Notes: generated by a model from the letters alone, not told the origin. A stretch of DNA of 64,000 nt from Anaerolineae bacterium (GCA_013178185.1 JABLXC010000029.1:1-64000); one strand, 5' to 3'. Counted from the stretch's first letter, positions 51,229 through 60,716 are shown. Numbers and translations are program-made.

Positions 51229-52197
51229 ATGCTTAGTAAAGGAAAGGGTTCTGCCGGGTCCAAAGCGTTGCGGCAAGGGGGAAAAGCGGTCAAAGTCGCC
51301 CTAATTTTGCGTGGTGAAATTACAGATCAAAGCTGGAATACCGTGGGGTATCAGGGGTTGCTGGCGGCGCAGGATCAGTTTGGAGTCGAAATCGCATATC
51401 GTGAATCTGTCCAGCCGCCAGAGTATGAAAAGGTCTTCTCTGACTATGCGCGCCAGGGATACAACCTTGTCATCGGGCACGGCAGCGAATTTGGCAGCGC
51501 AGCGGTTAAGACGGCTGAAGAATTCCCCGGCGTCTACTTCGCGGTGACAAACAGCGATGTGAAAGGGCCCAACCTGGCCGGCCTGGACACGAAAAATGAG
51601 GAGATGGGTTACATCGCCGGGTGTATCGCCGCTTTGTTGAGCAAGAGCAGGGTGGTAGCTTTTATTGGTGCAACGAAGATCGTAGCCATGGCGCGCGCCG
51701 AACAGGGATTTTTTGAAGGGGTTAAAGCCTTCGGGCCAGATTGCAAGGTCCTGTCAGCCTATATTGGTTCCTTCGATAACGAAGAAATGGGCAGGAAAAC
51801 GGGATTGGAATTGATCGCCCAAAAGGCGGATGTGTTATTCAACAACGATGACGCCGCCGGATTGGGGGTGATGCGAGTCGCTGAGGAGAAGGGCGTGATT
51901 GCGATCGGCAGCGATTACGACCAGAAAACGATTGCCCCTGGCGCCGTTTTGACATCGGTTTTGGCGAATGTCACGCCGATGATCCTGTCCATCGTGGAGG
52001 AAGTGGTGGATGACGCCTTCAAGCCGGGGGTGGTGCGCATGTACGGCTTTGACACCGGTACCTATGACCTGACACCCCTGGATTTGAGCATGGTAACCCA
52101 GGCTCAGGCAGGTAAAATCTACGCTGTCAGAGACCAGCTCGTCTCTGGGGAGGTCAAACTCCCGCATATCAGCGCCTTCCCTGAGGGACAGGACTAA
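51229..52197 (+). CDS. BMP-family (PnrA-like) binding-fold protein lacking a signal peptide
   Basis: 322 residues from ATG 51229, about nine bases after GGAGGG. The sequence goes directly from a short basic leader (SKGKGSAGSKALRQGGK) into VKVALILRGEITDQSWNTVG, the first strand of the BMP/nucleoside-binding domain. There is no hydrophobic signal or lipobox. It shares many blocks with the exported BMP lipoprotein at 57.1 kb: IGHGSE, YFAVTN.DVK, LAGLDTKNEE, VRM.GFDTG, VKLPH. It should therefore be cytosolic and may sense the imported nucleoside-like ligand, buffer it, or assist the nearby GntR regulator. Its own promoter separates it from the operon downstream. Confidence 0.85.
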   Translation: MLSKGKGSAGSKALRQGGKAVKVALILRGEITDQSWNTVGYQGLLAAQDQFGVEIAYRESVQPPEYEKVFSDYARQGYNLVIGHGSEFGSAAVKTAEEFPGVYFAVTNSDVKGPNLAGLDTKNEEMGYIAGCIAALLSKSRVVAFIGATKIVAMARAEQGFFEGVKAFGPDCKVLSAYIGSFDNEEMGRKTGLELIAQKADVLFNNDDAAGLGVMRVAEEKGVIAIGSDYDQKTIAPGAVLTSVLANVTPMILSIVEEVVDDAFKPGVVRMYGFDTGTYDLTPLDLSMVTQAQAGKIYAVRDQLVSGEVKLPHISAFPEGQD

Positions 52198-52353
52198 ACA
52201 GCAAATTCAGTCTGTAACTTAACTGGTCGCTCAAGAACGGGGGAATGCCAGCGGCTTTTTGGCGTTGCGTGGTCAGGATTTTGAATCGACGCTTCTTTAC
52301 GTTACAAATGTCATAAATCGAGTGTGACAAAAAGTAATTTTCTTTAAAAGCAA

Positions 52354-52382
52354 TTGATTTGCTCGCTTGAATTTGTTATTCT
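52354..52382 (+). promoter_or_regulatory. Promoter of the gntR-nucleoside ABC operon
   Basis: TTGATT (52354-52359), 17-base spacer, TATTCT (52377-52382). Confidence 0.65.
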
Positions 52383-52388
52383 AGTTAT

Positions 52389-52405
52389 CAGACGTAAGAC
52401 GTCTG
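52389..52405. promoter_or_regulatory. Predicted GntR operator
   Basis: CAGACGT-AAG-ACGTCTG, a perfect 7-base inverted repeat beginning six bases after the -10 box, so it covers the transcription start. Size and placement fit autoregulation by the GntR protein encoded 40 bases downstream. Confidence 0.7.
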
Positions 52406-52444
52406 GGGACATAAAAACTTAGCGATCTGCTTAAGGAACCCCGC

Positions 52445-53221
52445 ATGTCATCCAAAAAAATTCCTGCCCCAAAAAAATTTAACGTTCAGGTAAAACCCCT
52501 GGTTTTGCGCCTGGAAGAGGCGATGGAAACCTTGCTCCAGGATTACTCCCCTGGCGACAGAATCCCTTCCGAAGAAATGCTGTCCAACCTGATGGGCGTG
52601 TCGCGCGCCTCAATACGAGAATGTCTCCGAGGTCTGGAAGAGCGGGGACGCATCATTCGCCGCCATGGCGTCGGGACCTTTCTGGCCTCCAATAAACCCG
52701 TTTTTGAAGCTGGCCTGGAAGCCCTGGAAAGCATGGAAGCTTACGCCCAACGCAGAGGGCTTGCCAGCAAGGTGAAAAACTTGGATGTTCGGCCGGGTAC
52801 GGCCGATCCTGAAATCGCTGAGAAATTAAACCTCGAACTTGGCGCTCCTTTGACCATCGTCACGCGCACCTATATCATCGAGGATGCAACCGTTGCTTAT
52901 ATGTATGATGCCATCCCCGCCTCTCTGGTTACAGCCGAGGAGCTCCGGCCTGTTTGTACGGGCTCCCTCCTGGAGTATTTGCAAAGCAGCGAAAAACTGG
53001 CGCCCTGGTACGCGCACACCAACATTTTGACCGTCCAGGCTGATTCTGACCTGGCTGAGAAGATGAATGTTGAAGTTGGAACGGATTTGCTATATCTGGA
53101 TGAGCTGCTCTTCAGCATGGATGACCGGTTGATCAATTATTCCCGCCGGTACTACAACACCAGGTATATTCATTATCACGTTATCAGGAAACGTTTGATT
53201 GACCTGAATGGAGGGCGTTGA
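52445..53221 (+). CDS. GntR-family regulator, HutC/UTRA type
   Basis: 258 residues. The winged helix reads LVLRLEEAMETLLQDY, IPSEEMLSNLMGVSRASIRE and GRIIRRHGVGTFLA. The effector domain is UTRA-like (VKNLDVRPGTADPEIAEKLN, PLTIVTRTYIIED, LLYLDELLFSMDDRLINYSR). It stops one base before the TTG start of the ABC ATPase gene, so it is the first gene of the nucleoside-type transporter operon and probably represses it until ligand appears. Confidence 0.88.
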   Translation: MSSKKIPAPKKFNVQVKPLVLRLEEAMETLLQDYSPGDRIPSEEMLSNLMGVSRASIRECLRGLEERGRIIRRHGVGTFLASNKPVFEAGLEALESMEAYAQRRGLASKVKNLDVRPGTADPEIAEKLNLELGAPLTIVTRTYIIEDATVAYMYDAIPASLVTAEELRPVCTGSLLEYLQSSEKLAPWYAHTNILTVQADSDLAEKMNVEVGTDLLYLDELLFSMDDRLINYSRRYYNTRYIHYHVIRKRLIDLNGGR

Positions 53222-53222
53222 T

Positions 53223-54770
53223 TTGAGTACAGCGGTTCGGATGGAAGAAATAGTCAAACGCTACCCAGGCGTGATGGCAAACGACCACATCACCTTAGAG
53301 ATTGAGGAAGGGGAAATCCATGCTCTTTTAGGAGAAAATGGCGCCGGTAAGACTACCCTGATGAACATACTGTTTGGGCTCATCCAAAAAGATTCGGGGC
53401 AAATTTACCTGCGGAATACCCCTGTTACGATTAACTCTCCATCTGATGCGATTGCCAATGGAATTGGCATGGTGCACCAGCACTTCATGCTAACGCCGGT
53501 ATTCACGGTCACAGAGAATATCATGCTCGTGGACCGCTCGCCACGCGAGCCATTTTTAGACCATGAGGGCGTCAAACGGCGCATTCTAGATATCGTTCAA
53601 TCCTCCGGCCTCCATGTTGATCCTGACGCCAAAGTGAGTTCGCTCTGCGTCGGCGACCAACAGCGGGTAGAGATCATCAAGGTGTTGTTCCGAGGCGCAA
53701 AGGTGCTCATCCTGGATGAACCCACTTCGGTGCTGACGCCCAAAGAGACGGATGAGTTATTTGTGGTTCTTCGAAGGCTGGCTAAGCAGGGGCATGCGAT
53801 TATCTTTATCACGCACAAACTTCGTGAGGTGATGGAGATCAGCGATCGCGTCACAGTATTAAGAGGCGGCAAGGTCATCGGCACAGTGCTGACAAAAGAG
53901 ACCAGCCCCGATGCGCTGGCAAAAATGATGGTTGGGAGGGAGGTTTTTCTAACCTTCGAAAAGACCCCGGTTCATCGCGGCCAAAAAATGTTAGAAGTTA
54001 TTGATGTAGTTACCAGGGCGGGTCAGGCCTGCACTGGTTTGAAAGGCGTCTCGCTGGATGTCTCTGCAGGCGAGATTCTGGGGATCGCAGGGGTAGATGG
54101 AAACGGTCAGAGAGAACTGGTAGAAGCCATTATGGGTCTCCAGCCTATCGAGAGCGGCGACATCAGAATCAAGGGAAAATCCACAAGAGGCTGCTCTACC
54201 CGCAAGATCATTGATATGGGGGTGTCCAATATTCCCTTTCAAAGGCAGACGGAAGGTTTGATCTTGACCTTCTCTGTGAGCGAATCTTTGCTTCTCAAAG
54301 AATGGCGTAAACCCCCATTTACCCGAAACGGCTTGTTTGATAAGAAGGTGATCCAAAACACCAGTAAGAATTTAATCAAGGAATATGATATCCGCACGAC
54401 CGGTCCGGATGCAAAAGTTGGGAACATGAGTGGCGGAAACCAGCAAAAGGTCATCCTTGCCAGAGAACTTTCCCGAAACCCGGATATCCTGATCGCTTGC
54501 CACCCCACGCACGGCCTGGATATCGGCGCGACAGAATATGTCCGCCAGCAGTTGCTCAACGAACGAGACCGGGGGGGAGCCATCCTGTTAATTTCCACCG
54601 AGCTGGATGAAATCCTGGCAATCAGCGACCGGATAGCAGTTTTTTTTGAAGGTCAGGTAATGGGCGTCATCGATGCGGCCAACGCAGACCTGAATGCAAT
54701 TGGTTTGATGATGATGGGTATTCGCCTTGCCGAAATTAAAAAGAATAATTCGACGGGAGAGAAGGGTTAG
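53223..54770 (+). CDS. Nucleoside-type ABC importer ATPase, two NBDs
   Basis: 515 residues from TTG 53223, chosen because GGAGGG lies seven bases upstream; an in-frame ATG at 53208 lies within the previous gene. It is a tandem ATPase of the YufO/NupA/RbsA class. NBD1 has GENGAGKTTLMNILFG, LCVGDQQRVEIIKVL and VLILDEPTSVLTP. NBD2 has the degenerate Walker A GVDGNGQRELVEAI and NMSGGNQQKVILARELSR, as is normal in this class. LCVGDQQR replaces the usual LSVGxQQR. It powers import with the two permeases downstream. Confidence 0.93.
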   Translation: MSTAVRMEEIVKRYPGVMANDHITLEIEEGEIHALLGENGAGKTTLMNILFGLIQKDSGQIYLRNTPVTINSPSDAIANGIGMVHQHFMLTPVFTVTENIMLVDRSPREPFLDHEGVKRRILDIVQSSGLHVDPDAKVSSLCVGDQQRVEIIKVLFRGAKVLILDEPTSVLTPKETDELFVVLRRLAKQGHAIIFITHKLREVMEISDRVTVLRGGKVIGTVLTKETSPDALAKMMVGREVFLTFEKTPVHRGQKMLEVIDVVTRAGQACTGLKGVSLDVSAGEILGIAGVDGNGQRELVEAIMGLQPIESGDIRIKGKSTRGCSTRKIIDMGVSNIPFQRQTEGLILTFSVSESLLLKEWRKPPFTRNGLFDKKVIQNTSKNLIKEYDIRTTGPDAKVGNMSGGNQQKVILARELSRNPDILIACHPTHGLDIGATEYVRQQLLNERDRGGAILLISTELDEILAISDRIAVFFEGQVMGVIDAANADLNAIGLMMMGIRLAEIKKNNSTGEKG

Positions 54771-54803
54771 CTGCCCGTCGTCAAGAAACTGAGGAGAATG
54801 ATT

Positions 54804-55985
54804 ATGCCGAATGAAGTCCAAGAGAACGAAGCCGGGTCTCGCAACATTGACCTGGAACACCTGGACCTGTTGGTGCGGCGATATGGCCGGATCATCTCAG
54901 CCGTCGCGCCGGTTACTGCGGTAATTACTGCATTATTGCTGATCGGAGTCCTGATATTTTCTCTTGGAAAATCCCCTTTTGAAGCCTACAAAGCCCTTTT
55001 TGTCGGAGCATTTGGCACTCTATACGATACTGCCACGAGCCTGACCAGAGCCACGCCGCTTATCCTGGTGGGTCTGGGGGCGGCCTTCGCCATCCGCGGC
55101 AGCGTCTTTAATATTGGCGGAGAAGGACAGATCGCGATAGGGGGACTTGCTGCTACCCTGGTCGGCATCTATCTTCCCAACCTCCCTGGCTATATTCACC
55201 TGCCTCTTACGCTTCTGGCTGGCTTTATCGGCGGGGGAATTTGGGGAGCAATCCCAGGCTATTTCTATGCAAAACGAGGGACGAATCTGATCATTACAAC
55301 CATCATGATGAATGAGATTGCTCTTGGGATTGTTCAGATGATGGTCAAAGGTCCCATCCAGGAACCCCCTGGGAACTATCCCCAGTCGCCGCAGGTGCTT
55401 CCGACGGCTGTTCTTCCGTTGATCATTCCTGGAACCGTTTTGCATGCAGGCTTTCTTCTTGCCATTCTATTTGCTATCATCCTCTACGTCGTCTTGTTTC
55501 ACAGTCCTTTGGGATATGAAGTGCGCGCCGTCGGCGAAAACGCTATTGCCGCACGGCACGCCGGAATCAATATCTTCGCCACGCGAGTCCTTTTGATGGT
55601 AATTGCTGGCGGCCTTGCCGGCCTGGCCGGTGCGTCGGAAATTCTGGGGTCTCAGCTTCGCTTACGTCCCGCCTTTTTGCCCAACTATGGGTATGAAGCC
55701 CTGGCCGTTGCCATGCTCGGGCAGACCAATCCACTGGGCGTTTTTATCGCCGGCATTTTGTTTGGCGCATTAAAAGCAGGCGCTGGAAGTATGCAAAGAG
55801 CAACCAATCTTCCGATGAATTTGATCACGGTAGTGAGCGGCGTCATTATCCTGTTCGTTGTTTTAGCAAAAATTATGACCCGGCTGCCGCGCTACCTGGC
55901 GAAGAGGAGCGCAGGGGGTGGTTCTGGCGATTTTCTCTCCAGGTTGTTAGCCTCTAAATCTTTGAAAGGGACGCCGCATGCTTGA
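54804..55985 (+). CDS. Nucleoside-type ABC importer permease 1
   Basis: 393 residues from ATG 54804 (GAGGAG seven bases upstream; another ATG at 54798 is too close to it). It is of the YufP/NupB class: about ten helices, with FAIRGSVFNIGGEGQIAIGG and GTNLIITTIMMNEIAL, the conserved 'NIGxEGQ' loop. It overlaps the second permease by 8 bp. Confidence 0.92.
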   Translation: MPNEVQENEAGSRNIDLEHLDLLVRRYGRIISAVAPVTAVITALLLIGVLIFSLGKSPFEAYKALFVGAFGTLYDTATSLTRATPLILVGLGAAFAIRGSVFNIGGEGQIAIGGLAATLVGIYLPNLPGYIHLPLTLLAGFIGGGIWGAIPGYFYAKRGTNLIITTIMMNEIALGIVQMMVKGPIQEPPGNYPQSPQVLPTAVLPLIIPGTVLHAGFLLAILFAIILYVVLFHSPLGYEVRAVGENAIAARHAGINIFATRVLLMVIAGGLAGLAGASEILGSQLRLRPAFLPNYGYEALAVAMLGQTNPLGVFIAGILFGALKAGAGSMQRATNLPMNLITVVSGVIILFVVLAKIMTRLPRYLAKRSAGGGSGDFLSRLLASKSLKGTPHA

Positions 55986-56925
55986 GTCTATCCTTTCCTT
56001 ATTCAATTTAGATTTCCTCTATGCAGCCGTTCGCATGGCTATCCCAATCATCCTGGCTGCAACAGGCGAAGTGTTCTTGCAGCGTTCGGGCATCTTCAAC
56101 ATTGGCATCGAGGCCATGATGATCTTTGGCGCTTTTTTTGGCGTGTTAGGCGCAGCTCTGACCGGAAACTCCTGGCTGGGCGTCCTCTTTGCCATGCTGG
56201 CCGGGAGTTTAACCGGCCTGGCTTTCGGATTTGTGGTCATCACCGTGCAAGGTGATCAGACCATCACAGGAACGGCTTTTAGCATTATCGGGTTAGGACT
56301 GACCAGCTTTTTGGTACGCGTGATTTGGGGTATTCGAAAGCTGCCCGTGATGGTAACACCAATCGAACGTTGGCCGGTCCCGGTGCTGAGCGAGATTCCA
56401 TATTTGGGGCGAATCTTCTTTGACCAGAGTCCATTAGCCTACATCGCCTATGTTTTATTGATTCTGGCAACCATTGTAATGTTCAAGACCACCTGGGGAT
56501 TGAAGGTGCGCGCCGTCGGCGAGAATCCAAAATCGGCAGCCTCGATTGGAATTAATGTCATCCGGGTGCGTTACCTCTGTGCAATTTTTTCGGGGAGCGT
56601 TGCCGGAATTGGGGGCGCGATATTATCCCTCTCCGAACTGAATATGTTTGTTGACAATATGTCCGGAGGGCGGGGATATCTTGCTATGGCTTCAGTAATC
56701 CTGGGACGGTGGCATCCTTTGGGCGCCGCGCTGGGCGGGCTGGTTTTCGGCGCAGGAAACGCCTTGCAAATGCGGCTGCAGGCCATAGGCGTTCCGATCC
56801 CCAACAACCTGCTCCTGATCCTTCCTTACGTCCTGGCTTTGTTGATCATGGTTTCGGTTTACAGTAGATCGGGCGCGCCCGCCGCGCTGGGTGTGCCTTA
56901 TGAAAAAGAAACCACGATCGAGTAG
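55978..56925 (+). CDS. Nucleoside-type ABC importer permease 2
   Basis: 315 residues, YufQ/NupC class: GEVFLQRSGIFNIGIEAMMI, GLKVRAVGENPKSAASIGIN and GRGYLAMASVILGRWHPLGA. The 'VRAVGENP.AA...GI' stretch is the cytoplasmic coupling loop shared with permease 1 (VRAVGENAIAARHAGI). About 200 bp with a good ribosome site then lead to the binding-protein gene. Confidence 0.92.
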   Translation: MLESILSLFNLDFLYAAVRMAIPIILAATGEVFLQRSGIFNIGIEAMMIFGAFFGVLGAALTGNSWLGVLFAMLAGSLTGLAFGFVVITVQGDQTITGTAFSIIGLGLTSFLVRVIWGIRKLPVMVTPIERWPVPVLSEIPYLGRIFFDQSPLAYIAYVLLILATIVMFKTTWGLKVRAVGENPKSAASIGINVIRVRYLCAIFSGSVAGIGGAILSLSELNMFVDNMSGGRGYLAMASVILGRWHPLGAALGGLVFGAGNALQMRLQAIGVPIPNNLLLILPYVLALLIMVSVYSRSGAPAALGVPYEKETTIE

Positions 56926-57132
56926 ATCATTCCCGTGCCATGAAAGGGACCTTGCGATACGATCTTCGAATTCGAGAGGAAATTTTACAAAGAGATTTGA
57001 TCGGGGGTTTAAGTCTTAAAGGAGGAGGTGAATTGGAAAAGAATGTCTGAATTACCAAATTTGTTTTCTTGAGATCGAATGTCACCTTCACAAAAGTAAT
57101 ATCCATCTGTTCGCAATCCCTGGGAGGGAAAA

Positions 57133-58140
57133 ATGAAAAACACCCTGAGAATTTTGTATTTGATTGTGATCCTGGCCCTGGCGCTCGCGGCCTGCGCTCC
57201 TCAAGCTGCCCCAACAGAGGCTCCGGCTGCCCAGCAAAAGATCAAGGTTGCATTGGTTCTCCCTGGCACCATCAACGATAATGGCTGGAGCCAGGTGGCG
57301 TATGACGGCGTCATGGCCGGGGCAAAGGAAACCGGAGCTGAAGTTGCCTATACCGAGTCTTCCCAGCTTCCGGATTTTGAAGCGATCTACCGGGATTATG
57401 CCAATAAAGGATATACCCTTGTGATCGGGCACGGCAGCGAATACGCAGATGTGGCCCTCAAGATTGGGAAAGAATTCCCCAAGACCTATTTTGCAGTGAC
57501 CAATGCGGATGTGAAAGCTGAGAACGTTGCTGGGCTCGACACGAAAAACGAAGAAGCGGGATATCTCGCCGGGTTTATTGCGGGCACATTGACCAAGACG
57601 AAAAAAGTCGGGATCATCGGCGCCATGGAAATCGTGGCGATGAAACGCGCTGGCGAGGGCTTTGACATCGGCGCCAAAGCGTCTTGCCCGGATTGCCAGA
57701 CCATGCATGCCTGGGTGGGTAGTTTTGACGACGCCGGCAAAGGCAAAGAAACGGCAATGGCCATGATTGAGCAAGGTGTTGACGTGGTTTACGCCAACGC
57801 GGATGCAGCCGGGATTGGCATTATCTCAGGCTGCAAGGAGAAAGGTGTGATGGTGATTGGCGATACCGGCGATCAATCCTCGCTGGCGCCTGACCTGGTG
57901 ATCACCAGCATGATGCAGAACCTGAACCCGATGTTCGTCGAGATCATGCAAGAGGTCGCCAACGGAAAATTCATCCCCAATAATGTGCGTATGAATGGTT
58001 TCGACACCGGCATTTACTTTATTGCCGACTTGAACAAAAAACTGGTCAGTGATGAGCAGGCTGCCAAGATCCTTGCTGAGGTTGAGAAGGTTAAAAACAA
58101 CCAGGTCAAACTTCCTCATATGAGCGCTTCTGCTAAGTAA
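57133..58140 (+). CDS. BMP/PnrA-type nucleoside-binding lipoprotein
   Basis: 335 residues, GGGAGGG before ATG 57133. Signal MKNTLRILYLIVILALALAA with lipobox Cys 21 (ACAPQ). The BMP-family body reads VALVLPGTINDNGWSQVAYD, IGHGSEYADVALKIGKEFP, TYFAVTNADVKAENVAGLDT and GFDTGIYFIADLNKK. Family members bind purine nucleosides, and a few bind other ligands such as autoinducer-like or sugar compounds. It delivers ligand to the permeases just upstream. A strong hairpin follows the gene. Confidence 0.93.
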   Translation: MKNTLRILYLIVILALALAACAPQAAPTEAPAAQQKIKVALVLPGTINDNGWSQVAYDGVMAGAKETGAEVAYTESSQLPDFEAIYRDYANKGYTLVIGHGSEYADVALKIGKEFPKTYFAVTNADVKAENVAGLDTKNEEAGYLAGFIAGTLTKTKKVGIIGAMEIVAMKRAGEGFDIGAKASCPDCQTMHAWVGSFDDAGKGKETAMAMIEQGVDVVYANADAAGIGIISGCKEKGVMVIGDTGDQSSLAPDLVITSMMQNLNPMFVEIMQEVANGKFIPNNVRMNGFDTGIYFIADLNKKLVSDEQAAKILAEVEKVKNNQVKLPHMSASAK

Positions 58141-58161
58141 TAGAAATTTGCTGTACTATCC

Positions 58162-58205
58162 TTGGGAGGAGAGATGCTGTCTCACGAAATCTTCTCTCCT
58201 CCCAA
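58162..58205 (+). other. 13-bp intercistronic hairpin after the BMP lipoprotein gene
   Basis: TTGGGAGGAGAGA (58162-58174) pairs perfectly with 58193-58205 across an 18-base loop. No T-run follows. It may stabilise the upstream mRNA or cause partial termination before the catabolic genes. Confidence 0.7.
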
Positions 58206-58382
58206 TATCAAGCGGGGATCGGTTAAAAAATTGCCAACAAACAATGTGTGAAAGCTGGCATCAGGACTGGGATAGAAGGAAAAGCCACATCGTTGCACCG
58301 TGAAACTGAACCCAGGCGATGAACCAGGTTACCTGGACGGAGAGCTTTAAGCGATATCAATGAGGGTTAATTTTCTTAGAAT

Positions 58383-60716
58383 ATGAGTCAGGTGCGGAGT
58401 ATCGGAAAACCGGCCGTCCGGGTAGATGCATTGGATAAAGTACTGGGGAAAGCCAGGTATATCTCGGATTACCGGCTGCCGGGTATGCTCTATGCCAGGG
58501 TGCTGCGCAGCGATCTGCCGCATGCCCGCATTGCCCGCCTGGATATTTCTCCGGCGTTTAAGGTGCCCGGGGTGCGCGCCGTCATCACCAGCGAGGATTT
58601 TGTGAATCGCGGTAGTTTTGGCCGCCCCTATAAAGATCAGCATCTGCTGGCATACCAGGTAGTGCGTCATGTGGGAGAAGGCATTGCGGCCGTAGCCGCA
58701 GAGACGCCTGAAGCTGCCCTGGCCGGTATCAAAGCGCTGGTTTGCGAGCTGCAGCCGTTGCCCGGGGTATTCGATATGGAGCGCGCCTTGGATGCGGATG
58801 CGCCTCAAATAGGCCCCGATAAGGCGGATGGCTCTCACCCCAACCTGGTAGCCAGGAATATCGTCCGGCAGGGCGATGTTCAGGAAGCGCTAAACCGATG
58901 TAGTCTCCAGCTAGATAAGCGCTACCATGTTCCTCACCAGGACCATGCTTATCTAGAAACGGAAGGGGCGCTGGCCATCCCGGAGCCGGATGGCGGCGTA
59001 ACCGTGTATTCAACAGATCAAAACCCGTTTATCAACAGGATGATCCTGGTTGAGGCGCTGGGTTTGCCAGAAGAAAAAGTCCGGGTGATCCAGCCCCCCG
59101 TTGGGGGATCGTTCGGCGGAAAAAATGATCTGAGTTACCAGGCTTCTGGGCAGGTTGCATTGTTGGCGCTCAAAACGGGGCGGCCGGTGCGCATGACCTT
59201 TTCCCGCGAGGAATCAACGATTGCTGGTTACATGCGCGATGCCATGAATATGCGGGTCAGGCTTGGGGCGGATGCAGAAGGCGCCCTGCGAGCCTGCCTG
59301 TTTAACGCCACCATGGATTCGGGCGCCTACCCCTCGGGAAGTCTTAATACCACCTGGCGAGCAACCATCCATGCCATGGGGCCTTATCGTTTTGACGCGT
59401 GCCATGTGGAACTGCAGTCCGTTTACACCAACAATGGCTATTCCGGCGCCTTTCGCGGTTTTGGGAATCCTGAAGTGTGCTTTGCCATCGAACTGGCTGT
59501 TGATGAGATGGCTGATGCCTTTGGGATGGATCCCCTTGATTTTCGCTTGAAGAACTGCTTGCGGGAAGGCGATGAGACCTCGCACGGTCAACGGTTAACA
59601 ACCCCTGTCGGCCTGGCAGAATGTCTCCAGACCGTACGGCGGATGTCGGATTGGGATAACAAACGGCGGGAATTTCCACGACTAAACGCATCCACAGACA
59701 TCCATCGCGGTATTGGGGTGGCCTGCTTTTTCCACGGCATCAGTCTGGGGGCGGAGGGCGCCGATCACGCCTCCTGTACACTTCAAATTAATGGCGATAA
59801 TACGCTTACCCTCACCTCTGGCCTGACGGATTATGGACAGGGTTCGCGTACCGTATTCACTTTGATCGTTGCAGAAGAACTGGGCATCCGACCTGACCGA
59901 GTTTTAATGTTGCGTCCGGATACCCAAACCGCCATCGATTCGGGGCCAACCGTCAGCAGCCGTTCTACAGTGGTGGGCGGCAATGCTGCCAGGCTGGCTG
60001 CTCATCAACTCTTGAAGCTGCTGGAACTGGCTGCTGCCGATCTTCTCAACTGCTCACCCTCTCAACTTGAGCGCGTTGGAGAGGGCTATGTCGGGCCCGA
60101 TGAAGAGCCCGTCTCTTGGGACGCGGTGGTTGAACACGCCCGAAAGTTGGGTTTGATCCTCTCTGCCCGCAGCAAGTGGGATGCGCCGGAAATTGATTGG
60201 GATTTTCAGGCCGGGCGGGGCATCCCATATTTTGATTACCATTTCGGAGCTCAGGTCGCCGAGGTTGAGGTGGATACGGCTACTGGCAAGGTGAGCGTGG
60301 TTCAGTTCTGGGCGGCTCATGACACCGGCAAAGTTCTCTTCCCCCAGGGCGCGTTTGGGCAGACATACGGGGGCATTGCCCAGGGGTTGGGTTATGCGCT
60401 CACAGAGCAGGTGGATTATGAGCAAGGTTACCTGCAAGAACTGAACTTCAATGAATACCTGATCCCCACTTCTCTGGATATCCCGGAGATTCAAGCGGTC
60501 TTTATCGAAACCGTTGACCCGATTGGGCCTTATGGCGCCAAGAATATTGCAGAGCCGGCGATGGTTCCCACCGCCCCGGCGATCTTAAATGCAATTACAC
60601 ATGCCACCGGTAGACGTTTTTATGAACTTCCGGCCAGTTTGGAACGCGTCCTTCTCGGACGCGATTTGGGGAAGCCCGGCGACGTTTCCGCCTGTAAGCG
60701 CGGGTTGTTCACTTGA
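58383..60716 (+). CDS. Xanthine-dehydrogenase-family molybdenum hydroxylase large subunit
   Basis: 777 residues. The small first domain opens with RVDALDKVLGKARYISDYRL. Molybdopterin-binding blocks include PPVGGSFGGKNDLSYQ, GAFRGFGNPEVCFAIELAVD, GLTDYGQGSRTVFTLIVAEE and DSGPTVSSRSTVVGGNAARL. The catalytic Glu is in GAKNIAEPAMVPTAPAILNA, where 'NIAE' replaces the usual GxGE. It hydroxylates N-heterocycles such as purines or related compounds. The 2Fe-2S and FAD partner subunits normally needed are not in the window. It follows the nucleoside importer by 240 bp and precedes an M28 peptidase and an amidohydrolase. Confidence 0.9.
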   Translation: MSQVRSIGKPAVRVDALDKVLGKARYISDYRLPGMLYARVLRSDLPHARIARLDISPAFKVPGVRAVITSEDFVNRGSFGRPYKDQHLLAYQVVRHVGEGIAAVAAETPEAALAGIKALVCELQPLPGVFDMERALDADAPQIGPDKADGSHPNLVARNIVRQGDVQEALNRCSLQLDKRYHVPHQDHAYLETEGALAIPEPDGGVTVYSTDQNPFINRMILVEALGLPEEKVRVIQPPVGGSFGGKNDLSYQASGQVALLALKTGRPVRMTFSREESTIAGYMRDAMNMRVRLGADAEGALRACLFNATMDSGAYPSGSLNTTWRATIHAMGPYRFDACHVELQSVYTNNGYSGAFRGFGNPEVCFAIELAVDEMADAFGMDPLDFRLKNCLREGDETSHGQRLTTPVGLAECLQTVRRMSDWDNKRREFPRLNASTDIHRGIGVACFFHGISLGAEGADHASCTLQINGDNTLTLTSGLTDYGQGSRTVFTLIVAEELGIRPDRVLMLRPDTQTAIDSGPTVSSRSTVVGGNAARLAAHQLLKLLELAAADLLNCSPSQLERVGEGYVGPDEEPVSWDAVVEHARKLGLILSARSKWDAPEIDWDFQAGRGIPYFDYHFGAQVAEVEVDTATGKVSVVQFWAAHDTGKVLFPQGAFGQTYGGIAQGLGYALTEQVDYEQGYLQELNFNEYLIPTSLDIPEIQAVFIETVDPIGPYGAKNIAEPAMVPTAPAILNAITHATGRRFYELPASLERVLLGRDLGKPGDVSACKRGLFT

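Noticed and set aside
56950-56990. TCGAATTCGA palindrome between permease and BMP genes as operator
   Set aside because: Only 10 bp, no promoter elements next to it; likely by chance.
58206-58382. Possible riboswitch (Moco or purine type) ahead of the molybdenum hydroxylase gene
   Set aside because: Only a small CCAGG/CCTGG hairpin is visible; I could not match the conserved cores of these riboswitches. A covariance-model search would settle it.
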